From contig CM041092.1 in the NCBI GenBank assembly GCA_023079485.1, positions 8,321,127 through 8,385,126 of the forward strand: a stretch of 64,000 nucleotides of DNA. The letters are read 5' to 3'. A model generated the notes under the pieces. That model saw only the letters and a program-made list of their open reading frames with translations. It searched no databases and was not told the origin of the DNA. The DNA comes from Archilochus colubris (Eukaryota > Chordata > Aves > Apodiformes > Trochilidae). Below, piece by piece: positions 37,401 through 45,411 of the stretch; the stretch's first letter is position 1, and every line of letters begins with the position of its first letter. The position numbers were made by a program, and so were the translations under genes.

Positions 37401-39739
37401 AGAGGCCTGTGTTCTCCCCAGTGCAGCAGGGAGAGTGACAGAGGAGATATTCTGGGTGACTGGGCAGGCAGGAGGGTCTCAGGTGCTGCTGATTGTAAAA
37501 GGCAGCAGCAATTTCTGCCCCTCTGAACTCAGTACTAGATGGAATTGGGACTCTGAGAGATGTCTGAACTGTGCAGTGTGTTCAAGACCAGGACTCTGAT
37601 TGCCTGCTGCCCTTGCTTAGTATCATGTCTAGTGACACCACCCAGCCCACTTGCAGCCAACTCTGCAGGTAATAAATTTGCCTGGTTTTACCACACCAAA
37701 TCACTGATATGCTGGAGGAAGTCCATTATCTACAAAAGCATGGGCTTTAATAACCCTGTGCAAGCAGTAGAAAATCCAATGTGTTTTCCTTTATCACAAT
37801 TATAAACTGTCATGATGTTCAAACATAATGGTTTTACAGACCTCTAGACTATCACAGTGTGTATAAATCAAGAGTAAGGAGAGAAGTCCTCATGGAGTGC
37901 CTGAAAAGCATGGGCTTCCTTGGTGCTCCTTCTCCAAAACTGTTTTTCCACCCTGCATGGCTGCTACTGATGGAGCTGTGCTCTTGTGACCAGAAAGTCA
38001 CCTTCAGATCTGGTAATTACAGAGACTGGAAATGTTTTCAGTCAAAGCTGTTTAACAGAGAAGCATTTCAAATTACCTTTGTTTTTTCTAATAATATCCA
38101 AATGTTGTTGTCTTGCAGCTAAAGTCCACTTCCAGCACACAGCAGAACTAATTAAACATCTAATAAAAGCTGGAGTTAATTACACTATGCAGGTATGTGC
38201 AGCTGGGACATTTCCTGTAAACACAGTTCAACATTTAACCTCACATTGCTATTTCTTCCCTGAGAAGGACCCTTCATCTCAGTTTGCAGCCATTTAATCC
38301 CATTTTCCTTCCTGTTAATATGGTTATCAAGAAATTTATCTTCTTGTTCTTCTGGATTCTTCTTCCTCATGTTTCTTTTTTCCACCTGTTTATTGTATGA
38401 TGCTATACAAAATATACAAAATGTTTCAGAGTCCATGTGCACTTTTTGTAATATGGAGATAGCCCTACTTTAGTCCCTTTTAACCTAAGAAAGTATTGGG
38501 TCACATGAAACTGCTTTCCCCTTATTTTCAACATTTAAATTTATGAAAAGGCAAGAGCACTGTTCTCTCTTTCCATGGCTGTATGGAGCGTGAGGGTGCT
38601 GTGGCAGAATGTGCTTCTTCCATACAGGCTTCCAGGGGACCTGCTGTGGTGTGTGTGGATGTTTCTGGCTGAGGGTTGCATTAAAGCTTCATGAAAATCA
38701 TAGACAACATGGTTCTGGGTCATTCCTCCAACTATCTCTGATGTTACATTTGGCAAACCTTGACCTTACTGAACCTTAGGTTAACCTGTGGTTTCCACTG
38801 AAGCAAGTGAACTCATGTCAGAGAGGTGTTAGCAAGGGGGTTAGCATCACATAAATGCAAAAGGACTTGATGCATGAAATCTGAGTTGGGTGGGATCAGT
38901 CTCTGAGGTTTCAGCTGATGTGAAAGCCTGTGGAGAGAGGAAGAAGGAGGAATTACAAAGGTCTCTCAGAAGAGCCCCACTGAACTGTTCCTATGCAACC
39001 TTGTGGTAACCCCAGTTTGAGGCTGAAGCCTCATCTGAAGCTTTTTGGCTCAGGCCACCACAAGTCTTTTGTCCTAATATTTGTACCCTGGACTTTTTTG
39101 TTCCAATTTCCAGTGGAATTTGATTTAAGAGATGAAAATGCCCACGTCCACCCTAGGAGAGAGATGATGGGCTTTAGATAAGATAGGAAGATAGTTAAAA
39201 ATCTGTGTAAAAAATCTTTTCACTCAACACTTAGAAGCTGAGACATTGAGAGGTCCCTAAAAGCATGAGGTAATTAGTCCTTGTTAATGTTAATGGGATT
39301 TGGATTCCTAGACACTATTGAAAACACCAGCTAAGGAAACTTTTGTAAGCACAATGACTGAGAATAGACTTTTTTTCACTTCTGCAGAGCCCACTGCAGT
39401 GGTTTTTTTATGTAAGTTCAAATACCAAGAGAATGAGTTTTACTTGGAGTTTTATTAGCTTTTCTTGATGCCATAAAGCTAATGTTACCATCCTGTTGTC
39501 ATCTAAAACACTTTGAAGATCAGAAAAAGAAAATTAGAGCCCTAAATATTTGAAAAGCCTTTTAAAAACTGTTTGTTTTTTTTTCCTTTCTCCTCTACTA
39601 GATCTACCCAGATGAAGGTCATAACATTGCTTCTGAGAAAAGCAAATATCACCTTTACAGCACAATCCTCGGGTTTTTTAGTGCTTGTTTAAAGGAGGAA
39701 GCACCCATTTTACCACAGGAACCTGAAGAGGATGAATAA
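4296..39739 (+). CDS. DPP10: DPP10, inactive dipeptidyl peptidase 10 (3' portion, 16 coding exons, partial)
   Basis: Sixteen exons (4296-4419, 6488-6526, 7824-7931, 12207-12298, 13812-13859, 14539-14660, 18633-18680, 20750-20848, 20957-21026, 29614-29808, 31398-31452, 35563-35662, 36285-36343, 36427-36499, 38119-38192, 39602-39739) join in phase into 480 codons plus TAA. The family is known: DPP10 is a type II membrane glycoprotein of the S9B/DPP4 family that binds Kv4 channels and alters their trafficking and gating. The reading ends in LPQEPEEDE, the DPP10 C-terminus, which separates it from the paralogue DPP6. The serine nucleophile is replaced by glycine (GKGYGG), while the aspartate (HGTAD) and histidine (DEGHN) of the triad remain. 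N-glycosylation sequons NIS and NYT are present. All introns are GT-AG. The signal anchor and first propeller blades lie upstream of the window. If the 26-exon mammalian layout holds, these are exons 11-26. Confidence 0.97.
4420..6487 (+). other. DPP10 intron
   Basis: A 2.07-kb intron with gtaagt donor and tttttag acceptor. It contains nested short inverted repeats at 6166-6285, just upstream of the 39-bp exon, and no recognisable transposable element. Confidence 0.8.
6166..6285. repeat. Nested short inverted repeats in intron upstream of the microexon
   Basis: GGACCTAAGA (6166-6175) pairs with TCTTAGGTCC (6276-6285), and GATATCAAGA (6182-6191) pairs with TCTTGATATC (6239-6248). The two 10-bp stems are nested, so the RNA could fold into an interrupted hairpin ending about 200 nt before exon 6488-6526. 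It may be an old element remnant or a chance structure. Confidence 0.5.
6488..6526 (+). CDS. DPP10: DPP10 exon e2 of window (39-bp microexon)
   Basis: Thirteen codons reading [13 protein letters not shown] lie between a tttttag acceptor and a gtatag donor, phase 0 at both ends. Human DPP10 has a KYEM...WLSQQ segment of the same length at this place. Because its length is a multiple of three, skipping would remove 13 residues from a propeller loop without a frameshift. The donor (gtatag) is weaker than most in this gene. Confidence 0.92.
6527..7823 (+). other. DPP10 intron
   Basis: A 1.3-kb intron with gtatag donor and ctgtag acceptor. Nothing beyond AT-rich sequence was seen. Confidence 0.8.
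7824..7931 (+). CDS. DPP10: DPP10 exon e3 of window (propeller)
   Basis: Thirty-six codons, phase 0 at both ends, read [20 protein letters not shown] then [16 protein letters not shown]. The [10 protein letters not shown] motif is the typical SxDGxxF beta-propeller repeat of S9 peptidases, and [12 protein letters not shown] matches DPP10 closely. The donor is gtaagg. Confidence 0.96.
7932..12206 (+). other. DPP10 intron
   Basis: A 4.3-kb intron with gtaagg donor and ctccag acceptor. It holds a perfect 11-bp hairpin at 8113-8138 and no CR1-like sequence that I could recognise. Confidence 0.8.
8113..8138. repeat. Perfect 11-bp stem-loop in intron
   Basis: CTTAGATCTCT (8113-8123) is followed by a 4-nt loop (GCTA) and the exact reverse complement AGAGATCTAAG (8128-8138). 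It lies 180 bp after exon 7824-7931. Its function is unknown. Confidence 0.85.
12207..12298 (+). CDS. DPP10: DPP10 exon e4 of window (propeller)
   Basis: The exon reads [20 protein letters not shown] then [10 protein letters not shown] and ends with two bases (AT) of a split isoleucine codon before gtaagc. [10 protein letters not shown] is a propeller-blade motif shared with DPP4 and DPP6. Confidence 0.96.
12299..13811 (+). other. DPP10 intron
   Basis: A 1.5-kb intron with gtaagc donor and gcacag acceptor. No repeat or other element was recognised. Confidence 0.8.
13812..13859 (+). CDS. DPP10: DPP10 exon e5 of window (48 bp, propeller)
   Basis: The exon completes the split isoleucine and reads [15 protein letters not shown], then ends with AG of a split serine codon before gtaaga. 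YFLSTE..RGRQL is the classic propeller repeat before the Cys-rich segment. Confidence 0.95.
14539..14660 (+). CDS. DPP10: DPP10 exon e6 of window (cysteine-rich blade)
   Basis: The exon reads (S)[20 protein letters not shown] then [20 protein letters not shown] and ends with one base of a glycine codon before gtaagt. The cysteines in QCLSC, QCTYF and LHC correspond to the conserved disulfide-forming cysteines of the DPP family. FSPMN is a propeller repeat. Confidence 0.96.
14661..18632 (+). other. DPP10 intron
   Basis: A 4.0-kb intron with gtaagt donor and an acceptor preceded by a long T tract at 18602-18617. It contains an A16 tract near 14910-14925, a palindromic AT tract at 14971-15150 and a T18 tract near 18327-18344. 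Confidence 0.8.
14971..15150. repeat. AT-rich palindromic dinucleotide/satellite-like tract
   Basis: About 180 bp consist almost only of A and T, built from ATATTATAT-type units with a duplicated TTAATTATATAGTATAT block. Many segments are self-complementary, so cruciform extrusion is likely. It begins about 310 bp after exon 14539-14660. Confidence 0.9.
18633..18680 (+). CDS. DPP10: DPP10 exon e7 of window (48 bp, end of propeller)
   Basis: The exon completes a glycine codon and reads [15 protein letters not shown], ending in one base of a lysine codon before gtaagt. The GPxVPVVSxHST segment marks the last propeller blade near the linker to the hydrolase domain. Confidence 0.94.
18681..20749 (+). 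other. DPP10 intron
   Basis: A 2.07-kb intron with gtaagt donor and a strong pyrimidine-rich acceptor (tgttttctacag). An A-rich run lies near 20201-20221. No transposable element was recognised. Confidence 0.8.
20750..20848 (+). CDS. DPP10: DPP10 exon e8 of window (linker)
   Basis: The exon reads (K)[19 protein letters not shown] then [13 protein letters not shown] and ends with one base of a glutamate codon before gtaaat. The lysine-rich KKKNSRTE stretch is the variable part of this exon. Mammalian DPP10 has a similar KKKIGKPEIK. Confidence 0.95.
20957..21026 (+). CDS. DPP10: DPP10 exon e9 of window (start of hydrolase domain)
   Basis: Only 108 nt of intron separate it from the previous exon. 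It reads (E)[20 protein letters not shown] then LI and ends with AT of a split codon before gtaagt. The LPLQLSLP..F segment is the entry strand of the alpha/beta-hydrolase fold. Confidence 0.95.
21027..29613 (+). other. DPP10 intron (largest complete intron in the window, 8.6 kb)
   Basis: The donor is gtaagt and the acceptor ttgcag. It contains one CR1 fragment at 26400-26732 and no other recognised element. The open frames in it look random. Confidence 0.8.
26400..26732 (+). mobile_element. CR1 LINE 3' fragment
   Basis: It contains the CR1 landmarks GCCTGAAGGGTGGGCGTCAG, GAGCACTGGAACAGGCTGCC, GTTGGACTACATGATCTCCA and the terminal repeat ATTCTCTGATTCTGTGATTC. It is 5'-truncated, as usual for CR1, lies in the same orientation as DPP10 and is diverged from intact copies. 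Confidence 0.88.
29614..29808 (+). CDS. DPP10: DPP10 exon e10 of window (hydrolase domain)
   Basis: The longest exon here (195 bp) reads (I)[59 protein letters not shown] and QIAAV, then GA of a split glutamate before the donor gtacgt. DGRGSGFQG is the conserved DxRGSGxxG motif of the S9 hydrolase fold. The split first codon is ATT (Ile) where mammals have Met. The frame requires the donor at 29809; the overlapping gtatgt four bases later would shift the frame. Confidence 0.96.
29809..31397 (+). other. DPP10 intron
   Basis: A 1.6-kb intron. It contains a (TTTA)n stretch near 30442-30460 and a T-rich run at about 30829-30846. The acceptor is cttgcag. Confidence 0.8.
31398..31452 (+). CDS. DPP10: DPP10 exon e11 of window (55 bp)
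   Basis: The exon completes the split glutamate and reads [18 protein letters not shown], ending phase 0 before gtaatg. RLSIFGK leads directly into the nucleophile elbow, so the G-K-G-Y-G-G motif spans the junction with the next exon. Confidence 0.95.
31453..35562 (+). other. DPP10 intron
   Basis: A 4.1-kb intron with gtaatg donor and tttttag acceptor. A 140-codon antisense open frame at 33870-33448 shows no recognisable family or splice context. No repeats beyond short T or A runs were seen. Confidence 0.8.
35563..35662 (+). CDS. DPP10: DPP10 exon e12 of window (nucleophile elbow, Ser replaced by Gly)
   Basis: The exon reads [20 protein letters not shown] then [13 protein letters not shown] plus one base of an alanine codon before gtgagc. 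With FGK from the previous exon it gives GKGYGG, where active DPP4-family enzymes have GWSYGG. The catalytic serine is therefore glycine, as in DPP10 of other vertebrates. APITDMKLY matches the segment after the elbow. Confidence 0.97.
36285..36343 (+). CDS. DPP10: DPP10 exon e13 of window (59 bp)
   Basis: The exon completes alanine and reads [19 protein letters not shown], phase 0 at the end before gtaagg. It corresponds to the SERYLGxPxxEExxYQ helix of the hydrolase domain. The preceding 622-nt intron holds nothing recognisable. Confidence 0.95.
36427..36499 (+). CDS. DPP10: DPP10 exon e14 of window (catalytic Asp region)
   Basis: Only an 83-nt intron (36344-36426) precedes it. It reads [20 protein letters not shown] then GTAD and one base of a threonine codon before gtaagt. 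HGTAD holds the aspartate position of the former catalytic triad, which is retained. Confidence 0.96.
36500..38118 (+). other. DPP10 intron
   Basis: A 1.6-kb intron with gtaagt donor and tcttgcag acceptor. No element was recognised. Confidence 0.8.
38119..38192 (+). CDS. DPP10: DPP10 exon e15 of window
   Basis: The exon completes threonine and reads [20 protein letters not shown] then YTMQ, phase 0 before gtatgt. NYT is a conserved N-glycosylation sequon close to the C-terminus. Confidence 0.96.
38193..39601 (+). other. DPP10 last intron
   Basis: A 1.4-kb intron with gtatgt donor and a strongly pyrimidine-rich acceptor (cctttctcctctactag). No element was recognised. Confidence 0.8.
39602..39739 (+). 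CDS. DPP10: DPP10 terminal coding exon e16 with stop
   Basis: The exon reads [45 protein letters not shown] and TAA. DEGHN holds the triad histidine position. The acidic tail PEEDE is diagnostic for DPP10. The bird-type differences from mammals are mostly in [12 protein letters not shown]. Confidence 0.97.
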   Translation: MYPDEGHNIASEKSKYHLYSTILGFFSACLKEEAPILPQEPEEDE

Positions 39740-39795
39740 GGAAGCTTATTTGTGTAGCACTGGAGGGACTTACTTTGCAGCTCTATAAAACCTTA

Positions 39796-39801
39796 AATAA
39801 A
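39796..39801 (+). promoter_or_regulatory. Poly(A) signal AATAAA, proximal
   Basis: A perfect hexamer 57 nt after the DPP10 stop codon. Its use would produce a very short 3' UTR. Confidence 0.4.
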
Positions 39802-41026
39802 AGTGACTGTAAGATTGCAGATTCTGCAGAAGCTCAAGGGCAGCTAAAGGATATCACAGTGGAACAGCACATTTACAGACAATGAGCTAATAAACTGGAA
39901 TTCGACTACAAAGTCCAAACCCTTTACCAAGGGACTAAAACTTTACCTTTGTGGAAGGTCAAGAGTTGGTTACAGTTTCCTGGAAGAACTTAGTTTTACA
40001 TAGGTGTAGGGTTAGTGCATGTTTGTTATGTTAAACCTCACTGTTGGTTCTGTAAGTGGTTGCTCAGCTTTTAATTTAAATGCACATCTTTATTCATCTT
40101 TGCATAATGCACAACCTATTATAATTATTATGGCCACTAATATTTTAAAAGGTGAGCTGCAACCTAACACTAATGTTACAAGAAGTGCAATTCTTCTGTT
40201 GTCTGTTACACATAAGAAACCACAGAGATAATAAAGGGCACGATATTTTCTCTAGGCTCTGCTCAAAGGGGATATACTGTCTAGTGCATCATATAACATT
40301 GAGACTGGAAATTATTTTTTTTCCCCAATTTCAGCATTATTATTACTGTACCTAGTAGCAACCAGTAAGGGACTTTTTGGTGGTGTACACTTGGTCTTTA
40401 TGTACATACCCAGGACTCCCTGAGCAGAAAATGTTTCTGAGCTTGAAGAATTTTTTTCAAGATGTGATTAACAGCTGTAATTAAAACAATATCTGCAATT
40501 GAAATCTTTCACCCGTCCAAAATGTATCGAATGTTTCTGTAAAAACTGTTTGGGTTGTGTTTTAGTATTGTTTATAGTAGTTAATAGTTTGCTGGTTACA
40601 CTCTAATTTTAGAATATGCTACTTTGTCACATGTAAATTAGATACATAAATATTAAATTATAGTTTCAGATAAAGAAAATTTATTAACAATGCATAATGC
40701 CACTGAGTAATACTTTACTCCTCAAATGAAGCTGTATTTTGTATAGTGCATCTTTTTCTTCCATTGGGTCTCAGATGTAATTTTATTGTTCTTCACGGTG
40801 ACCATGTAGCTGGAACACTCCATTAGCTTTTTATTCCAGGACAACTCATTAAGTCTCTTGCAACAGGAATTAGATTCAACAGCATCACAAAGAAATTAGA
40901 TGTTTTTCATTCAAGGCAAAGGAAGCTCCTGACAAGTTAAATTTTATTATTTATTCAGAGGGCGAGCCCCTCATACATCTGCTTATTTGCCAAGGTGAAT
41001 TACAGCAATAGAAATTGAAACTATGA

Positions 41027-41032
41027 AATAAA
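41027..41032 (+). promoter_or_regulatory. Poly(A) signal AATAAA
   Basis: A perfect hexamer with a GT-rich downstream stretch. It is a candidate for the main DPP10 3' end. Confidence 0.4.
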
Positions 41033-41814
41033 CAAGGCAGCCAGTTTGGGTTTGCAGAATATTAACTCTGATCAATGAAATCAAGTACAATGTTGACTTA
41101 ATTTGAAACATCTTCCTGAAGGTATGTGAAAGCTCTTGATGGACGCTGTGCCACTTACATGAGAATAGCTGTATTTGTTTCTGGATATATTCCAAATACT
41201 TTCCTACCCAAAAAAAGGTTTAATTTCTTGCAGGTTTAAAAAGCAAGTAATTTTTGAAGGTAACTTATACTATTTAAGATGAAAAGTTCTGCATATTTTA
41301 TGAAGAATGGGAGTTATTTTTAATGTAATCAAAAATCACCTGAAGCTTTTTCCTCAATTACTTCTGGAGTATTTTCTTTCATGGTTAACATTTTTTTTTT
41401 ATGATGCAAATGATTGATTTGTCTGAAAGGTGTGGTTTTATGGAACACTGGAAAATCTCTGTCTTTTAATGTTTAGTATTTATCTTGGTTTACTAGCAAT
41501 GTTTAACTATTTTTCAATTAGTTTAATACAATTTTACTGTGCAATGGTATCTTGTCTGGGTCCCAGTGTCACCACAAAGTGTGGCTTTGCTTTGTGGTTT
41601 TTACAGTACATATGGACTTCATATGTCTCAGATAGGTACAGTATATGTCTATGGATGCTACTATCTGCACTACTGTAAGACCATGCAAAGCCAAACAAAA
41701 GGAGAACTCAAGCAGGGTTTTGCAAATTCTGTTTTCTAAAGAGGAACAAAATTTTGAAGCCCTCTCTTGGCTGGAACTTCTAGATTGTGATTTTATAAAT
41801 TACACCCCCTACTT

Positions 41815-41820
41815 AATAAA
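41815..41820 (+). promoter_or_regulatory. Poly(A) signal AATAAA, distal candidate
   Basis: A perfect hexamer inside TTAATAAAAGC, the last one before the CpG-richer patch at 41943-41985. Confidence 0.4.
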
Positions 41821-41840
41821 AGCTCACCTGAAAATATCAA

Positions 41841-44804
41841 TGCTTTTTCTAAAAAAACACAGTAAACTAGGTCCTAATCCAGTTTAACTCCATGAGACAT
41901 TCCCTGATTTTAACCCAATGCACACAAAGAGCTGCCCAACCTGTGGAGCGCGGTGCGTGGGCTCGCCGTGGGGAGGCTGCAGGAAAGAGTTCATTTTTCT
42001 CAGTATATGTTCATTTTTCTCCAGTTTTGATCCATGTACCTGACTATGAAGGGGACGTGAATACATGGTTTCTGTAAGAAAGTTTTTGCCAGGACTGGTA
42101 TGTTAAAAAGTCTATTATCTGAAATGTGGGGTATCTGTGTGGAAATGCGGTATGCCTTTAATGTTTTTAATATTTCACTCACTGTCCTACAAATACAAGT
42201 ATTTTTCTATGTATGTGTACACGAGGTTAAGCATCAGACCCAGATAAATTGGTTGTACTGAAATTTTTATGGATGAGTTAAATTCAGATGTTGCAAAAGT
42301 ATTTGCAGATGCAGCCTCTGGTTCTAGCTGGACTCAAGAATTTGGTACAAGGGCAGATCCAGAGCTCTCTCGCCTCTTCCTAACCAGCTCAACTATTTCT
42401 TCCACTGCCAGCACAACTGAATATTGGTACCTGTCAAAATCTACATACACAACTAGTGGTAATCTATCATTCATTAGTCTGTGTGACCCAAAGCCACATA
42501 GCTTTTGATCAAGAATTAGCACGCATTGCACAGAAATAGCATGAAAACATAGATATTTCCATAGCTTACCCATGTTAAGTACTGTTGATTACATTTTAGG
42601 TCAATGACATTTTTAGGTGAAAAATTACTGTTTGACCCACTGTTCTTAAATATGGCATTTACTAGACTAGGCTAATTAATTTATGGAAAGCTAGGAAATC
42701 AGCATATTCATTTACTGCTTACTAGAGCTTGTCTCTACACTTCTTGATTTCTGTTCTCTTTTCTGCTATGAGGACTTGCAAAATATATGAAACCTGCAAG
42801 TTATATTGAAATTTCAATTACATTACAAGATGAAGAGTAATTGCATGTCAGCTGGAATATTTTCCCAGATTTTTGAGTACACAGAAAGGCTGATGATTTG
42901 TAAATTCTTTTTTTTAAATCTTTTTTGCAGTGAGCACAGAAATATTTATGACCTGGTTTGATCAAAATCTGCTATGATTTGCTGTAACCAGCTGCTCATT
43001 GTTCCTGTGTTTTTGGCATATGTAGATCTACTTATGTCTGAAAATGAAGATGATTGCCTCTGTTCTTTCAGCTCTGGCCCTTATTTTGAGTATGGAGTCA
43101 GGTTCATTTAGGTGATAAAATGTGTCTTTTAAGACAGGAGAGCTTATATTTGATCTGAAGCCAAAGATTTTCCATGGAAGCTTGGGAGTGTCGAGTACTG
43201 GTTCCATGAACAAAAAGCAGAGGATACAAAGGTGTGACCTAATATCCCTCCTTTCAGGTTTACTAGATGCTACTGAAGAAACTGAAGAGAAAGAGTGGCC
43301 CCAAAACCCTGAACACCAGTTTATTTTGCACAGCCTAAAAACACATAGGCAAGGTGCAGTGGTCCTAGTATTTTATATTGACTTCAAGTCACTCCTGCTG
43401 TCAAGTTGGCTGCCTCTGGGGAAGGAAGAACCTCACCATTATTGATTACTGGTGCATCTTCTTCAAAACAGCTTTTGGTGCTGTTAAGATCACTCTGCTT
43501 TTCCTTTTGCACCATTTCAAGAGTGCTTCAGAGAGTGGTGAACCTGTGGGATGTGGTTCAGGAGAGTGACAGCCTCCAAGGTGCCTGGAGCTTTGAAAAG
43601 AAAAGAAAGAATTTAGTTAAAAGTTCCATCTGTTGCACTTTGTACACAAAAGTCAAGAGGGAGCCTGGCTTCAAGGAGGCAGGTGGATGACAAGAGTTGC
43701 TGATGCAGTCATCACAGGGTAACACAACATTCCTCCCACAAAAGTAGCACTAAAATTTGGCAATGGTAAGTAAAATATATGCCTGCTTTCTGATGCCTGG
43801 AAATTAAAGTACTATTAGGTAAAGTTGATCAAGTATTTGGATAGAATTAAAGAAAATAATCCACCCAAGTGTATCCAGTCCAAATTTTCATTAAACATGG
43901 GACCAGACTGCTTACCTGTATAAATAGTTTTGAAATCCAGTATCCTGCCTTTACATAAGTCTAACTCAACAACAACAAAATTGATTTAATGTTGGCTATG
44001 CCCATGGGGATGTGAATGATACATAAAAATCTTTTTAAAAAAAATACTCCATCAGACCATGTCTAGATTTGATGACCAAAGAAAAAAAGAAAAGCTTCTG
44101 ATTGATAGAACAAAGAGATGGAATTCAATTGATAGGAAGATACTCAGGAAATGCTTCCCTAAGGAAGTGATCTTAAGGAAATTATTTCTGCCTGAGTGTG
44201 TTCTGTGTCATAAGTGAGCTCAGAGTACAGGTATCAGGGGGCTTCTCAGAGAATTCAGATGCTGATATAATAGCTGATGTACAAAGGGCTCAGGTAGGGA
44301 GCAGGTACCTGTACAGGCAGATGGGCCCATCCACCAGCAGAGCTTTGCAGCTTTCTGTTGAGGATTAAATCCTGTGAGTTCACTCAGCTTCAATTCCCTT
44401 GGAATCCAGCACCACTCCTGAGGTTCTGGGATGGTGAAGGGATACTAGAACAGGAATGCTACTGATAAGCAAAGACGAGAAAAAAGAAGCAGCTTTGGAA
44501 AAAATTGCTAAGCAGTATGGTGCTTCCTTTCCCCACTTAGTCAAAGATGAGGGTGGGAAGCTGGGGCAGGGCGCTCAGTGACGGACTCAAATGCTCCCCA
44601 GCTGAGACACCAGCTGGCAGAAATTACAGCTCTGGCAATAAGTGTTCTGATACCATTGTAAAGAAGAGAACAGGAAATATGTGCAGACAAAACACAGAGT
44701 TACTGTAATAAATGGGCAGGTCTTTCCAAAATCTTAACAAAGAGCAGAGTAAGCCTGAAGAAGTGTGTTGGTTTGTTCCAGCTGCAGAACCTATCATCCT
44801 TTTC
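41841..44804. other. Intergenic sequence downstream of DPP10
   Basis: No gene recognised. A small GC- and CpG-rich patch at 41943-41985 stands out from AT-rich surroundings. Short open frames here have no family resemblance or splice context. Confidence 0.6.
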
Positions 44805-44810
44805 CTGGCA
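44805..44810. repeat. Target-site duplication CTGGCA, left copy 1
   Basis: Identical to 45435-45440 and directly adjacent to the TGTAGTG terminus. Confidence 0.85.
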
Positions 44811-44999
44811 TGTAGTGAAATGAGGCAACCAGGTGCCACTAATTGCCTGGGAGTGGCATGAGCTGTGTTAAGCCCACCTGTGCCTGATTAAGGCAGGCCC
44901 TAACTGCGCATGAGCAGGATTAGGGGGCCAATAAAAGGTAAGTCTTGAAGCACAGGTTCAGCTCATTCCTGAGCACACCTGCAGAGAGGTCAGTTGCTT

Positions 45000-45036
45000 C
45001 TCTCAGCACCGCACTACCATTGCACCACTAGAGCTC
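45000..45036 (-). pseudogene. tRNA-like 5' half unit, left arm of copy 1
   Basis: On the minus strand it reads GAGCTCTAGTGGTGCAATGG then a TAGTGCGGTGCTGAGAG stretch. It resembles the acceptor and D arm of tRNA-Ile but lacks the 3' half. A mirrored copy lies at 45155-45194 (+). Confidence 0.6.
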
Positions 45037-45052
45037 ATTGCCCTTAGGGTGA

Positions 45053-45137
45053 GGCTCTGAGGAGTCTCCAACCCGTGGCCTCAGCATTGCTCGGGTTGTC
45101 TGTATGACAGCGTGCTAGCCGGCTGCGCCACTCAAGC
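45053..45137 (-). pseudogene. tRNA-Ile(UAU)-derived unit in copy 1
   Basis: Read on the minus strand it starts GCTTGAGTGGCGCAGCCGGC (an A-box-like D arm) and contains GCAATGCTGAGG and CACGGGTTGGAGACTCC (a degenerate B box). It aligns with the vertebrate intron-containing tRNA-Ile(UAU) gene, which starts GCTCCAGTGGCGCAAT and has AATGCCGAGG after the intron. The ends can still pair (AGGCT with AGCCT, TGAG with CTCA). The anticodon region is altered, so a functional tRNA is unlikely. Confidence 0.72.
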
Positions 45138-45411
45138 CTCACCCTAAGGGCGATGAGCTCTAGTGGCGCAATGAAGGTAGTGCAGTGCTGAGAGAAGCAA
45201 CTGAACTCTCTGCAGGTGTGCTCAGGAATGAGCTGAACCTGTGCTTCAAGACTTACCTTTTATTGGCCCCCTAATCCTGCTCATGTGCAGTTAGGGCCTG
45301 CCTTAATCAGGCACAGGTGGGCTTAACACAGCTCATGCCACTCCCAGGCAATTAGTGGCACCTGGTTGCCTCATTTCACTACATGCCAGGAAAAGGATGA
45401 TAGGTTCTGCA
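45135..45411. repeat. Right arm of long inverted repeat
   Basis: Reverse complement of 44783-45056, including the 28 bp of left flanking DNA. It is 3 bp longer because of one small indel in the tRNA-like half unit. Confidence 0.9.
45155..45194 (+). pseudogene. tRNA-like 5' half unit, right arm of copy 1 (inverted duplicate)
   Basis: Reads GAGCTCTAGTGGCGCAATGA and then AGGTAGTGCAGTGCTGAGAG. It is the inverted duplicate of 45000-45036 with a 3-nt insertion. Confidence 0.6.

Larger units (their letters stand above)
39740..41840 (+). other. DPP10: DPP10 3' UTR (end uncertain)
   Basis: AT-rich sequence after the stop. AATAAA signals lie at 39796-39801, 39889-39894, 40230-40235, 41027-41032 and 41815-41820. 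The last would give a UTR of about 2.1 kb. The signal at 41027 is followed by a GT-rich stretch (agtttgggtttgc), a reasonable cleavage context. Which signals are used cannot be told from sequence alone. Confidence 0.55.
44783..45056. repeat. Left arm of long inverted repeat
   Basis: It pairs with 45135-45411. The arm begins 28 bp outside the element, so the inverted repeat is not simply the transposon's own terminal repeat. Confidence 0.9.

Noticed and set aside
42269..42508. 79-codon plus-strand frame rich in Ser/Thr after DPP10
   Set aside because: No start context, splice sites or family resemblance. It is most likely intergenic chance sequence.
45053..45137. Functional tRNA gene
   Set aside because: The anticodon loop, T arm and D arm carry disrupting changes and there is no T4 run immediately downstream. 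The same holds for the units in copy 2.
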